From contig NZ_JADQBY010000008.1 in assembly GCF_016278385.1 (NCBI RefSeq), forward strand, positions 62,001 through 126,000: 64,000 bases of DNA, read 5' to 3'. Positions 7,481 to 15,597 of the stretch are shown one piece after another; positions within the stretch are counted from its first letter, which is position 1; each line of letters opens with the position of its first letter. The stretch comes from Methanolobus sp. Its GTDB lineage: Archaea > Halobacteriota > Methanosarcinia > Methanosarcinales > Methanosarcinaceae. The translations under genes and the position numbers were made by a program. The notes beneath the pieces are model-generated. The model made no database searches and had not been told where the DNA came from. It saw only the letters and a list, made by a program, of their open reading frames with translations.

Positions 7481-8281
7481 ATGATAGTTGGAGACATAAT
7501 GACTACAGACCTGGTGTGTATAAAAGAGCACGATGTAATGACATATGCCAGGAAGCTATTGCGTGATAATCATCTTCATAGTCTTCCTGTACTGGATGAT
7601 AAAGGCCGTGTAGTAGGTATGCTGGATGATCAGGACGTCCTTCGGTTGCACTCAAACAAATCCGAAGTAACAGTCAGCGGTTATGCGCGCGAGTTTCCGC
7701 TCATCACTCCTGATATGGAAGTGCGGGATGCAGTAAAAGCGCTTATTGGTGCACAGCAACACCGTGCTCCTGTGATGAAATCATCTACTGACAAGACCCT
7801 TGTAGGCATACTGAGCGATACAAACCTCCTGCGTCATGTCCGTCTCACTAAGCTTCCTCCTAAAACTGTAGGAGAGATAATGAACACAAAGGTAAAGACT
7901 GCATATCCTGATGACAGCATTGCTAAAATATGGGGCAACATGCTGGAATGGGATTACACAGGAATACCGGTGGTTTCTCATGATGATGAAGTCATGGGGA
8001 TAATCACCAGAAGCGATATAATTAAAGTAGGATTTAGTCGTGTGGTTACTCGGTCAGGGGATTTTCATGATAGTGGGTCGGGAAAGACTCCAAAAGTGGA
8101 AAAATTGATGTCTACTCCGCTTTATTCTATCAACTCCGACACAACAATATCCAAAGCTATTGAATCTATCATTCAATATGATGTTGGCCGTATATGTGTC
8201 ACAGATAATAAGAAGCTCATAGGCATTGTTGACAGGTTTTCCCTTCTGAAAGAATGTCTTGCAGCTCCGGGTTTTGAATAA
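7481..8281 (+). CDS. Protein with four CBS domains, 266 aa
   Basis: AAAGGAGTG precedes ATG 7481. Four CBS motifs tile the whole length: residues about 3-58, 66-123, 130-187 and 208-262, each with the D-I/V-M...A....L.....LPV.D...VG.L..D pattern (for example VGDIMTTDLVCI and VGEIMNTKVKTA). CBS pairs bind adenosyl ligands (AMP, ATP, SAM) and act as energy or ionic sensors. No fused catalytic domain is present, so it presumably regulates a partner protein, which is not evident from neighbours. Confidence 0.9.
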   Translation: MIVGDIMTTDLVCIKEHDVMTYARKLLRDNHLHSLPVLDDKGRVVGMLDDQDVLRLHSNKSEVTVSGYAREFPLITPDMEVRDAVKALIGAQQHRAPVMKSSTDKTLVGILSDTNLLRHVRLTKLPPKTVGEIMNTKVKTAYPDDSIAKIWGNMLEWDYTGIPVVSHDDEVMGIITRSDIIKVGFSRVVTRSGDFHDSGSGKTPKVEKLMSTPLYSINSDTTISKAIESIIQYDVGRICVTDNKKLIGIVDRFSLLKECLAAPGFE

Positions 8282-8475
8282 TTTATTATTTTGTATATTT
8301 TTATTTAAAATCCTTTTTTTGCGTAATTCATCATTATAATTGCTTTATATTGGAATATAATGTCTATTTTTTATTTTTTTCAGTCAAAAGCTCTTTATCT
8401 ATCTTATATGGCTATATAATGTAATTATTAGCATTATTTAGAGAAAAGGATCTAAAAAAAGGGAGATTTAAGTTT

Positions 8476-9084
8476 ATGGGGCACAGTATGGATGTAAAAA
8501 AGGCTATTCACTATAATGTAATACAGAACATTCTACGATATTATGAATGTCCCGATACCTGTAAATCTTATTGTTGCAAGAACGGGAGAGTTCACATGCT
8601 TGAAGATGAGTTTAAGATTCTGGCAGAACTTGACAAGGTAAAATCAAAGAACATTACAAATGATTCTCTTGTTCCAGATCTCTATATGATGAATACTCCC
8701 TGCTCTTTCCTGAACCTGACAAACCGGTGCGATGCCTATAAGGATAGGCCCACGGTCTGCGGGATGTATCCTTTCAAGATGAATAACTCGGGTTTATCAT
8801 CAGGATTACAGCCATGCCCTCTGGGTTTTTTGATAATTACAGATTTCTTTTCATGGGTAATGGACACAATATCAACATCAAATATTCCAGAAGATGAAAA
8901 GGCAGTAAAAATTCTGCAATGGCAGACCAGCCTAAAATCTTATGCAATCGAACTCTCCGAATTCCAAACAAAGCCTATTCTAAAAGAAATGCAGATACCG
9001 TTCGATGAACTTGATATGCTGTCACTGTTCCTCTTCTCTAAAAACGCGTCAAAAAACAATCCAGTATGTACTCCCACAATTTAA
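8476..9084 (+). CDS. YkgJ family cysteine-cluster protein, 202 aa
   Basis: The cysteine pattern of the YkgJ (Fe-S or zinc-binding) family is present: YYECPDTCKSYCC near residues 22-35, then CSFLNLTNRCDAYKDRPTVCGMYPF near residues 75-97, ending with a further Cys at QPCPLGF. The family is thought to bind a metal or Fe-S cluster; its reaction is not established. A clear promoter (GCTATATAATG, 8411-8421) and GGGAGATTT lie upstream. The 195-base AT-rich gap before it holds nothing else. It precedes the phosphotransferase-HAD pair on the same strand. Confidence 0.8.
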   Translation: MGHSMDVKKAIHYNVIQNILRYYECPDTCKSYCCKNGRVHMLEDEFKILAELDKVKSKNITNDSLVPDLYMMNTPCSFLNLTNRCDAYKDRPTVCGMYPFKMNNSGLSSGLQPCPLGFLIITDFFSWVMDTISTSNIPEDEKAVKILQWQTSLKSYAIELSEFQTKPILKEMQIPFDELDMLSLFLFSKNASKNNPVCTPTI

Positions 9085-9156
9085 CACATAGACATATATA
9101 TTCATACATAGAGGTTTATAGGGTATATACCGATTCAATAACGGAGAAATGCTGTT

Positions 9157-10098
9157 TTGAAATATTATGTGAACACTCTTTATCCGGGAGACCCTTTCAG
9201 GGACTGGCTCGTCGGGCTGCTTGGGAATAGAATACAGAATAAGAGTTGTGTTGTTGATGTCTTCAAGTATGATCCTTCCTCTCATACTGTATGCAGATAT
9301 AAGTTCAGAGGAGAAAAGTACAGTGTTGTAGCCAAGTTCTTTGCCGAACCACATGGGAAAATGAAAAAATACAATGCATACGAGGCAATGGATAATGAAT
9401 ACAACAATCTGAAAAAAGTGGGACAATTCATAAATGTTGCAAGGCCCATAGCAACAAACCGGGATTTTAATTGTGTCCTTGTAACTGAGTATATTTCCGG
9501 CAAATCTCTTTTTCGTTACATGGAGAACGAAAGAAACCTTTATGATCGCCTGACATCGGTCGCGTACATGCTCCGCAGGCTCCATGATTCCACAGAAGGG
9601 TATTATGACCGGGAGAGGGAATTTGCAAATTTCCATCATGTTTTAGATCAGCTCAGGCTCGATCCCTCCACCAGACAGGTTTTCAATGAGCTGCTTGGGA
9701 AATGGTGGCATAGTTCACTTCTTGACCGTTACTGCGGTTGCATGGTTCACAGGGATGCAACACCTTCCAATTACATCTTCAGAAAAAGTGTTCCGTACGC
9801 CCTTGATTTTGAAAGTTCTTGGGAAAATGGTAATGCTGTGAGGGATCTGGGGATATTGTGCTCAGAATTGAATAATTATTATAAAGTTAATAAAGGTTCA
9901 GGGACAAATGCTGAACCATATATAGGACATTTCCTCTGGCATTACAGCAGGAATGAAGAAGATTTCCATTATATTACACAGGTATTACCTTTTTTCATGA
10001 GTCTCGGACTCCTGAGATCTGCAAGGTTGCACAGGCGATATCCGCACTACAATTATTTGATAAAGGAGGCTATTGCATGTCTGAAAGCTCTCATATAA
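9157..10098 (+). CDS. APH/protein-kinase-like phosphotransferase, 313 aa
   Basis: The start is TTG 9157 behind ACGGAG. The kinase-like fold is shown by VTEYISGKSLF (hinge region), the catalytic loop CMVHRDATPSNYIF (about residues 198-211) with the Asp and Asn of the aminoglycoside phosphotransferase/choline kinase clan, and ALDFESSWENG in the position of the metal-binding DFE/DFG. The N-terminal lobe is divergent, with KYSVVAKFF as the likely lysine strand. The substrate is unknown. Its last 22 bases overlap the next gene, a HAD phosphatase. Confidence 0.75.
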   Translation: MKYYVNTLYPGDPFRDWLVGLLGNRIQNKSCVVDVFKYDPSSHTVCRYKFRGEKYSVVAKFFAEPHGKMKKYNAYEAMDNEYNNLKKVGQFINVARPIATNRDFNCVLVTEYISGKSLFRYMENERNLYDRLTSVAYMLRRLHDSTEGYYDREREFANFHHVLDQLRLDPSTRQVFNELLGKWWHSSLLDRYCGCMVHRDATPSNYIFRKSVPYALDFESSWENGNAVRDLGILCSELNNYYKVNKGSGTNAEPYIGHFLWHYSRNEEDFHYITQVLPFFMSLGLLRSARLHRRYPHYNYLIKEAIACLKALI

Positions 10099-10781
10099 AG
10101 GGTATGATCTTTGATTGTTATCACACACTGATAGATATCCAGACGGATGAAAGCAGTTTTGATACTTATGATGCTATTAGCAAGTGGTTGCAGTATCAGG
10201 GTGTGAAGATAGATCCTAATGCATTGAAAGATGAATATCGAAATAAGGCAAAACACATAGTTGAGACCTCAGCAGAGACCTACCCGGAAATAAAGGTCGA
10301 AGATATCTTTGGATCAATCTGCAGTAATTATTCCGTATGGGATATTGATGCAAAGGAACTGGGAATTGAAACATCAAGGGTATTCAGATCAGCTTCTCTG
10401 CGCAAGATCGAGGCGTACCCACAAAGCCTGATGCTTCTTGAAAAGTATCGTGATGTTCCCAAATGCATAGTATCCAACGGACAGCGTGTTTTTTCAGAGC
10501 TTGAGTTAAAGTTTCTGGGGCTTCACGAATACTTTGATTTCATAATATTCTCATCCGATCATGGTTACAAGAAACCGGATACAAGGCTATTTGAAAAAGC
10601 ACTGGAACGCCTGGGTTTTGAAGCTCATGAAGTAATGTCTGTTGGTGATACTCCTGAGAACGACATATTCCCGCCTCAGGAGTTGGGAATGCAAGCCATG
10701 CACATCCATGATGCATGGAAAGAAGTTGAAGAAATAGAACAAATAAATGCAGAAACAGAAAACACAGATGATGAGACTTAG
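10077..10781 (+). CDS. HAD family hydrolase, 234 aa
   Basis: AAGGAGGCTATTGC gives a strong start at ATG 10077, inside the kinase-like gene. HAD motifs are all present: motif I IFDCYHTLIDI (nucleophile and acid/base Asp pattern altered to DCYHT, as in many Cof/YjjG-type members), motif II CIVSNGQRV, motif III lysine in HGYKKPD, and motif IV VMSVGDTPENDI. It is most similar to the YjjG/GPP-like phosphatase group. The overlap with the kinase-like gene implies translational coupling, so the two may act on the same metabolite. Confidence 0.85.
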   Translation: MSESSHIKGMIFDCYHTLIDIQTDESSFDTYDAISKWLQYQGVKIDPNALKDEYRNKAKHIVETSAETYPEIKVEDIFGSICSNYSVWDIDAKELGIETSRVFRSASLRKIEAYPQSLMLLEKYRDVPKCIVSNGQRVFSELELKFLGLHEYFDFIIFSSDHGYKKPDTRLFEKALERLGFEAHEVMSVGDTPENDIFPPQELGMQAMHIHDAWKEVEEIEQINAETENTDDET

Positions 10782-10809
10782 TTCTTCTGTTCTCTTTCTT
10801 TATTTTCAT

Positions 10810-11343
10810 TTATTTTACTCTTATCTGGCAGGAAGCACTACACATCGATCTTATAATCCTGGAGACTTCGCCGTAGTTATCCTTTGTACAGAACACGATA
10901 CTCTTTTCCCCGCATCCGGATGAAAGCGTAATTGTGCTGTTTCCAGGATAAAATGTAGCCTTTCTGACATTTTTCCATTTAATATCCTGATCCTGGTGAG
11001 AATTGGCAAGAAAACCTGTCCCCGCCGCCGTGGGATTTTTCGTGAGAAGTCCGATTATTACTAACAGGAAATTCAATTTGCTGTTTTTGCCTCGTTGTTC
11101 TGTGCGGTTGGTGGTCCTGACACCTTTACTGTCCATACTATAGGACAGCATGTACTTGTTTCCATAATATACGAAGATGAACAATACTGTGAGCAGGAAC
11201 GTCAATCCTATCATAATCGAGGCATATTTCATATCTTGCGCGTTGATGTTGTTGGAATGAAAGTCACCCGTGAGAATAGAAGGAAGAGTTATTAGCAGTA
11301 AGATGGAAACTGCGATAAATGTTGCAATTCCCAGTACTTTCAA
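10810..11343 (-). CDS. Membrane protein of unknown function, 177 aa
   Basis: Two N-terminal helices (about residues 4-24 and 41-61) precede a soluble domain. That domain has SYSMDSKGVRTTN, GKNSKLNFLLVIIGLLTKNP, DIKWKNVRKATFYPGNSTITLSS and a Cys-containing end. The helix pair plus a beta-rich domain recalls the PH-like membrane protein at 3206-3700, but the resemblance is weak. It is convergent with the HAD gene, separated by a T-rich stretch that can end both transcripts. The gap 11344-11551 upstream shows no gene. Confidence 0.6.
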   Translation of the reverse strand: MKVLGIATFIAVSILLLITLPSILTGDFHSNNINAQDMKYASIMIGLTFLLTVLFIFVYYGNKYMLSYSMDSKGVRTTNRTEQRGKNSKLNFLLVIIGLLTKNPTAAGTGFLANSHQDQDIKWKNVRKATFYPGNSTITLSSGCGEKSIVFCTKDNYGEVSRIIRSMCSASCQIRVK

Positions 11344-11551
11344 CAGTTCTTTTAAAATGAACCTGTTAGTTAGTATCGAAACATCAATATCCTATTCGGT
11401 CTCATTTTCCGTGTTCATGTCCATTAACAACCACTAAAATTCATTTTATTATCTGGCAGACAAATCCAGGTATAAACAGAATATAGTTATATAAAACAAC
11501 TCTTATTTTTAAAATAGATTTCAATACATCTATTTGAATATAGAGTAAAAG

Positions 11552-12412
11552 TCATTTCCAGCATGTTGCTTGAGGTATTCCTTGTCTCAGTCTTTCTATC
11601 TGAAGTTTCTTAGCTTCGTTGTATCTTCTCCAGAGAAGGAAAGTGCCAACAACAGCTACAAACACCTGTCCCATGAATACATTTACCATCGTCTGAGGGA
11701 ATATGGCTAATACTTCGGGCAGGCCATTCCAGAGTCCATGGAGGGCAGCTACCGTCAGATATGCTCCAATTACTTTGTAGTTTATGTGGAATGCACGTGG
11801 CCCGCTTTCCCTGAACATGACGCTCACAAGGATGGCTGTCCATGTACCATGTCCTATGGGTGCGATAACTCCTCTTACGAGGGTTATCAAAACTGTCTGT
11901 GACAGGCTGCCTCCACTTGCCAGGAATGCTGAAAATGCGTAACCTGTACTTTCAAGTGCAGCAAACCCCATACCTGAAGCTGCACCAAGTATAAGTCCAT
12001 CCATTTCAGAATCATGAAAACAGCGTTTTGCGATTATTAGAACGCCAAGTATCTTGGCAAACTCTTCTATCAGTCCGACTTCAAAAGAAAAGTATAATTT
12101 ATGCTGTGACAGGAATATTGGTTCCAGGGTGGCCGCGGCCAGAACTCCTAGCATTCCTCCATAGAAAAAAGCCCAGGCGGTTGTTGGCAGGTCGAGTTTG
12201 CTCAAATGTCTTCTCTGGTAAAAAAATGCCACATATGTGATTGGAACCAGAAAGTTGCCGAGCATAACAACCGTTGGAAAGATGTTGCTATTGCGGGTTA
12301 CTGCAAGTGCAAATACTCCAAATATATACAGGAGTAATCCGCCTGAGAATACTTTAAGCCAGGAATGGTTTCGCTGGTTGACTATTTCCTCGTAGTCGTT
12401 CTGTTCTTCCAT
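11552..12412 (-). CDS. PrsW-family intramembrane metalloprotease, 286 aa
   Basis: There are eight or so hydrophobic helices, with the family motifs in order: LIEEFAKILGVL (EExxK), GMGFAALESTGY (FxxxE), HGTWTAIL (HxxW) and ALHGLWN (second His). PrsW was first described in Bacillus subtilis as a site-1 protease for an anti-sigma factor; archaeal members lack such targets and their substrates are unknown. It stands immediately downstream of the DUF5661 gene on the same strand, 50 bases away. Confidence 0.85.
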   Translation of the reverse strand: MEEQNDYEEIVNQRNHSWLKVFSGGLLLYIFGVFALAVTRNSNIFPTVVMLGNFLVPITYVAFFYQRRHLSKLDLPTTAWAFFYGGMLGVLAAATLEPIFLSQHKLYFSFEVGLIEEFAKILGVLIIAKRCFHDSEMDGLILGAASGMGFAALESTGYAFSAFLASGGSLSQTVLITLVRGVIAPIGHGTWTAILVSVMFRESGPRAFHINYKVIGAYLTVAALHGLWNGLPEVLAIFPQTMVNVFMGQVFVAVVGTFLLWRRYNEAKKLQIERLRQGIPQATCWK

Positions 12413-12462
12413 GGTATATGTGGTCTGGTTCTTATTTTCAGCTTTCTTTGTGCAATAGTATG

Positions 12463-12738
12463 TTAATCAGTCTTTTCCCAGTATTCTTCAGCTTCATTTT
12501 CCATTTTTTCCAGTCTGTCGTAATAATCGGGGAATTCATTCAAATGTGCAAGTGCGATTTTTCCTGTCATCAATGGGTCGTCGTTAGTTACATTGGTTAC
12601 AGGGTCTCTTGAACCGTGTTCAAGTTCAACGTCCATTCCTCTTCTGAATTGGTCCACATCGAATTTGTCCCAGCTTATCCCTAATTTTTCTCCAACTGAT
12701 TTTACCTCTGCTTCAGTGAATGATTTTTGTGATGTCAT
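12463..12738 (-). CDS. DUF5661 family protein, 91 aa
   Basis: The sequence FTEAEVKSVGEKLGISWDKFDVDQFRRGMDVELEHG, then DPVTNVTNDDPLMTGKIALAHLNEFPDYYDRL, matches the small DUF5661 family found in bacteria and archaea, which has conserved ELEHG and AHLNE.PDYY motifs. It is soluble and acidic. No function is established; the conserved His and Glu residues could bind a metal, which is speculation. Confidence 0.8.
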   Translation of the reverse strand: MTSQKSFTEAEVKSVGEKLGISWDKFDVDQFRRGMDVELEHGSRDPVTNVTNDDPLMTGKIALAHLNEFPDYYDRLEKMENEAEEYWEKTD

Positions 12739-12872
12739 TTTAAATCTCCTATACTTATTAAGTAAGTTTATTTTTATTTAAAGATGTTTGAATCGATACT
12801 AGCTAATATCTAAATATATGGTATTAGAACGTATACTCTAAATTAGTATTTCATCACAGGAAGTAATTGCAG

Positions 12873-13334
12873 ATGTCAGAATCAGCTAAAGACAATATAA
12901 TCTCTGAATGGGAGCGAAAACAGCTTCTTTCAGCGTTGCATGCCCGTCTTTTTTGGGTAGGCGAGGAAGTTCCATATTCAGTTGAGATCAAAGGAAGAAA
13001 ATGTAAGCTGCATGACATGGTATGGGATCTCATAAACAAAGATACGCTATCAGCTGATGATATCAAGCATATTAATATGTATCTCTCATATATCCGGGAA
13101 AAAGAAAAAGAAGATGAGCTGGAGTTATCAACAAAGAAACTCACACGAAAGGAAGCAAAGGATCTCTTTAACGAGACTGCCGGACTTCTCAGGGCAATAA
13201 TGGACCTCAGGGAGATTGAGGACGGAACTGCAAAAGAGAAGGAACAGGAGTTTCGTGATACATTTTCCAGGGAACGCACGGCTGAAGCACGTAGGTGGCT
13301 TCAATTCCTGAAAGATAGTGGTACGTTAAAATAG
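12873..13334 (+). CDS. DUF5788 family protein, about 153 aa
   Basis: The start chosen is ATG 12873 behind CAGGAAG; a TTG two codons earlier is possible. The N-terminal part (RKQLLSALHARLFWVGEEVPYSVEIKGRKCKLHDMVWDLI) is followed by a highly charged helical region with coiled-coil character. A C-terminal helix with ARRWLQFLKDSGTLK closes it. It matches the archaeal DUF5788 family, known mainly from methanogens and without assigned function. No cysteine cluster or membrane segment is present. Confidence 0.75.
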   Translation: MSESAKDNIISEWERKQLLSALHARLFWVGEEVPYSVEIKGRKCKLHDMVWDLINKDTLSADDIKHINMYLSYIREKEKEDELELSTKKLTRKEAKDLFNETAGLLRAIMDLREIEDGTAKEKEQEFRDTFSRERTAEARRWLQFLKDSGTLK

Positions 13335-13355
13335 GAAACTTCCTGTCTGTTTTGG

Positions 13356-14327
13356 TCAGCTGCCGGAAGATGGTGTGATTTCAATTTCCGGCATTTTTGT
13401 AACTTCAATACCTGAGATACTTCCTATAAAGATATCCGATTCACCGGCAAAGCCCTCAAGAAGATTCCGGACGATCATATCATTGACGTATCTTCGCTTT
13501 TTAGGATCAACCACGTAACGAAGATGCATCTCTATTCTGTCACCCTCGATTTGCATAAACACCTTTGTATCAACATCATAGGATGTCAACAGGTATTTTT
13601 GTTCCATGTTTACAAGTTCTCTTTTCGAATGCTCCACGTAATCTTTTATGAGTTCATTGGTGGTTTCAAGCGCAGTTATTTTTGCCTTTTCCCAGTTACT
13701 TTCAGGAGTCAGCATGATGGTCACTTCGTCCCATATGAATGAGAAGTCCCTTGTGTAGTTCTTTATTGTATTGTTCAGGACAAAACTGTTCGGAATGTTG
13801 AGTACCCTGCCAGAGTACTGGTCTCCGTCAACCCATTCTCTGATCTCCATCAGGGTTGTGTGAAAATATGCAATATCAAGCACATCTCCATAGCAGTTTT
13901 CTACCTGTATTCTGTCTCCTGCCCTAAAGGATTTTGAAAAGAGGATAATAATACCGCCTGCAAAGTTACGAAAAACGTCCTGCAGAGTGATAACTATCCC
14001 TGCACTGAAGATGCCATATGCAATTATAAGAGTGGTTGTTTCCTTGAAAAATACTATCACTAACAATCCCAGGGCCAGCAAGGTGATGAAGATTGAGGAT
14101 ACTTTTCTAAGGGTATACCTGTCTCTGGTATCTCTGACTTTCTCCAGGATGATATTTCCAACCAGAACATCCAGCAAATACGCAAGCAGAATTATCAATG
14201 ATGCCTGTATGAGTTTTACAAGCAGGCTTTCATTGTTTACAGCATAGTCTGTGAAGTAATTGATGTAGGAAAGTATCAGGATAATAACAGAAAATAAAAG
14301 AATTCTAATATAGTTTTTTCCACTCAC
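13356..14327 (-). CDS. MscS-type mechanosensitive channel, 323 aa
   Basis: Four N-terminal helices (to about residue 125) end in the pore-lining helix SAGIVITLQDVFRNFAGGIIILF, followed by KSFRAGDRIQVENCYGDVLDIAYFHTTL, the MscS beta-domain signature, and a C-terminal alpha/beta domain (residues about 190-300). The channel opens under membrane tension and releases solutes on hypo-osmotic shock. Its stop is 21 bases from the convergent DUF5788 stop. The upstream membrane gene ends 32 bases before its start and may be co-transcribed. Confidence 0.9.
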   Translation of the reverse strand: MSGKNYIRILLFSVIILILSYINYFTDYAVNNESLLVKLIQASLIILLAYLLDVLVGNIILEKVRDTRDRYTLRKVSSIFITLLALGLLVIVFFKETTTLIIAYGIFSAGIVITLQDVFRNFAGGIIILFSKSFRAGDRIQVENCYGDVLDIAYFHTTLMEIREWVDGDQYSGRVLNIPNSFVLNNTIKNYTRDFSFIWDEVTIMLTPESNWEKAKITALETTNELIKDYVEHSKRELVNMEQKYLLTSYDVDTKVFMQIEGDRIEMHLRYVVDPKKRRYVNDMIVRNLLEGFAGESDIFIGSISGIEVTKMPEIEITPSSGS

Positions 14328-14359
14328 ATAATAATCTTGCCTGCTATCTTATAATAATT

Positions 14360-15214
14360 TTATCCGCGATTCCTGTTTAATGTTTTGGCCTTTGCTACAA
14401 TAATGACTATTATGCGATATGTTCCGATTCCTGCAAAAATGCAAAACATGAAAGAGGTGATTAAGACATTCATTTCCCCTTGAATTGCTGCAATTATAAT
14501 GAAGGCGAGTATTGCCATCAGTTTTGCAGCTCTGATTCTTACAGTGTCAAGAGATTTGCCTGTTCGGTCTCCAACACTAACTAATTTCTTCTTGTTTACT
14601 ATCACTGGAATAAACAAGATCGATCCTAATATAGCAGGGTAAAGATTTTCCAATGTTCTTATGAATACCATCCCTCCATTTTCAATACAAATTATAGCAG
14701 AAGCAAATAACATCAGAATTCCTGCAGGAATATGATATTTTGCCGGATATTTTAGCTGGCTGTCGATTACAAATCCTGTAGCTGTAATCACTCCGTATAT
14801 CCATGAGATGTAGTAAGTCATTGTCAGTCCAAGCAATACAATGAACAAAGAATCCATTATTCCTGCAGGCATTCCGGTCGAATGGTTCACCACTCTCAGG
14901 ATCAGCAGGAGCCATAAAAATACAAGTATCATTGGCCTTTCTGAAAAGGTGAGTATTAAAAGTGACAGACTCACAGGTACAAAAGCACTCCAGTCATTGT
15001 CCGGGTCAAGTTCTCTTGAAATAGCCCATAGCAGGAATATAAACAAACCTGTTCCAACTCCTGTAAGAAGGCTTTTAGAAAAAGTTTCACCATGGATTGT
15101 ACTGACAATAGTTGTTGAAACAAAAGTGAGAAATGAAATGATGGCCATCAACCAGTTTGTTAAATATCCGTAATCAAAAGGTCGACCTATAGTCGTTATT
15201 CTGTTTGTTCCCAT
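14360..15214 (-). CDS. Polytopic membrane protein, 284 aa
   Basis: About eight to nine hydrophobic helices cover the protein, with short loops such as ISRELDPDNDWSAF, VVNHSTGMPAG and NKKKLVSVGDRTGKSLDTVRIRAAKL. No transporter signature, catalytic motif or signal peptide is evident. It lies directly upstream of the MscS gene on the same strand, so a role in osmotic or envelope homeostasis is possible but only from context. Family not recognised. Confidence 0.65.
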   Translation of the reverse strand: MGTNRITTIGRPFDYGYLTNWLMAIISFLTFVSTTIVSTIHGETFSKSLLTGVGTGLFIFLLWAISRELDPDNDWSAFVPVSLSLLILTFSERPMILVFLWLLLILRVVNHSTGMPAGIMDSLFIVLLGLTMTYYISWIYGVITATGFVIDSQLKYPAKYHIPAGILMLFASAIICIENGGMVFIRTLENLYPAILGSILFIPVIVNKKKLVSVGDRTGKSLDTVRIRAAKLMAILAFIIIAAIQGEMNVLITSFMFCIFAGIGTYRIIVIIVAKAKTLNRNRG

Positions 15215-15357
15215 CTCTATTATAGCTGATCCAATATGATTTCTATTTTTTCCTGTGCATTGTGCATAGTACTATGTAAAAAGTACATCATAATTATTAT
15301 GGTGATTAGATATCGAAGTGTAGATATATTTATATAGTATGTATTATTAGTAGGAGT

Positions 15358-15535
15358 TGTCACATAAGACGCGTGTGGCTAAATGTCCCAAATGGTACGA
15401 TATGGACATTATTTACCCGCCTAAAACGGAATTGGATTGCACAGGAATGTGGACTACAGGTACTTCCCCCTCAGTACCTAAAAAAACGTATGCACACATA
15501 AGTCCACATTCCATCCATTAAATCGTTCCAGTGGA
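15358..15535 (+). ncRNA. Candidate structured RNA (nested inverted repeats)
   Basis: A TATA-like box (ATTTATATA, 15328-15336) would start transcription near 15358. Downstream are AATGTCC/GGACATT (15382-15388 with 15404-15410) and a 12-bp perfect inverted repeat, GGAATGTGGACT/AGTCCACATTCC (15444-15455 with 15501-15512). Nested in the latter is a 7-bp hairpin AGGTACT/AGTACCT (15458-15464 with 15473-15479) with an 8-base C-rich loop. There is no convincing reading frame. The structure is plain in the sequence; that it is transcribed as an RNA is inference, and a small transposon-derived repeat is an alternative. Confidence 0.4.
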
Positions 15536-15543
15536 GTATGAGC

Positions 15544-15577
15544 AAAAAAGGATTGCATTCCGATTTAAACGGAATGC
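15544..15577 (-). terminator. Terminator of the 818-aa TPR gene
   Basis: GCATTCCG (15555-15562) and CGGAATGC (15570-15577) form an 8-bp perfect stem with a 7-base AT loop. On the minus strand this lies 20 bases past the TPR stop codon and is followed by six T residues (15549-15544), an intrinsic-type terminator. Confidence 0.65.
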
Positions 15578-15597
15578 GGGGTTATTGTCGCTTCCCT

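Noticed and set aside
15458-15479. AGGTACT/AGTACCT as an NrpR operator
   Set aside because: The known operator is GGTA-N6-TACC; here the half-sites are 12 bases apart and the sequence forms a hairpin.
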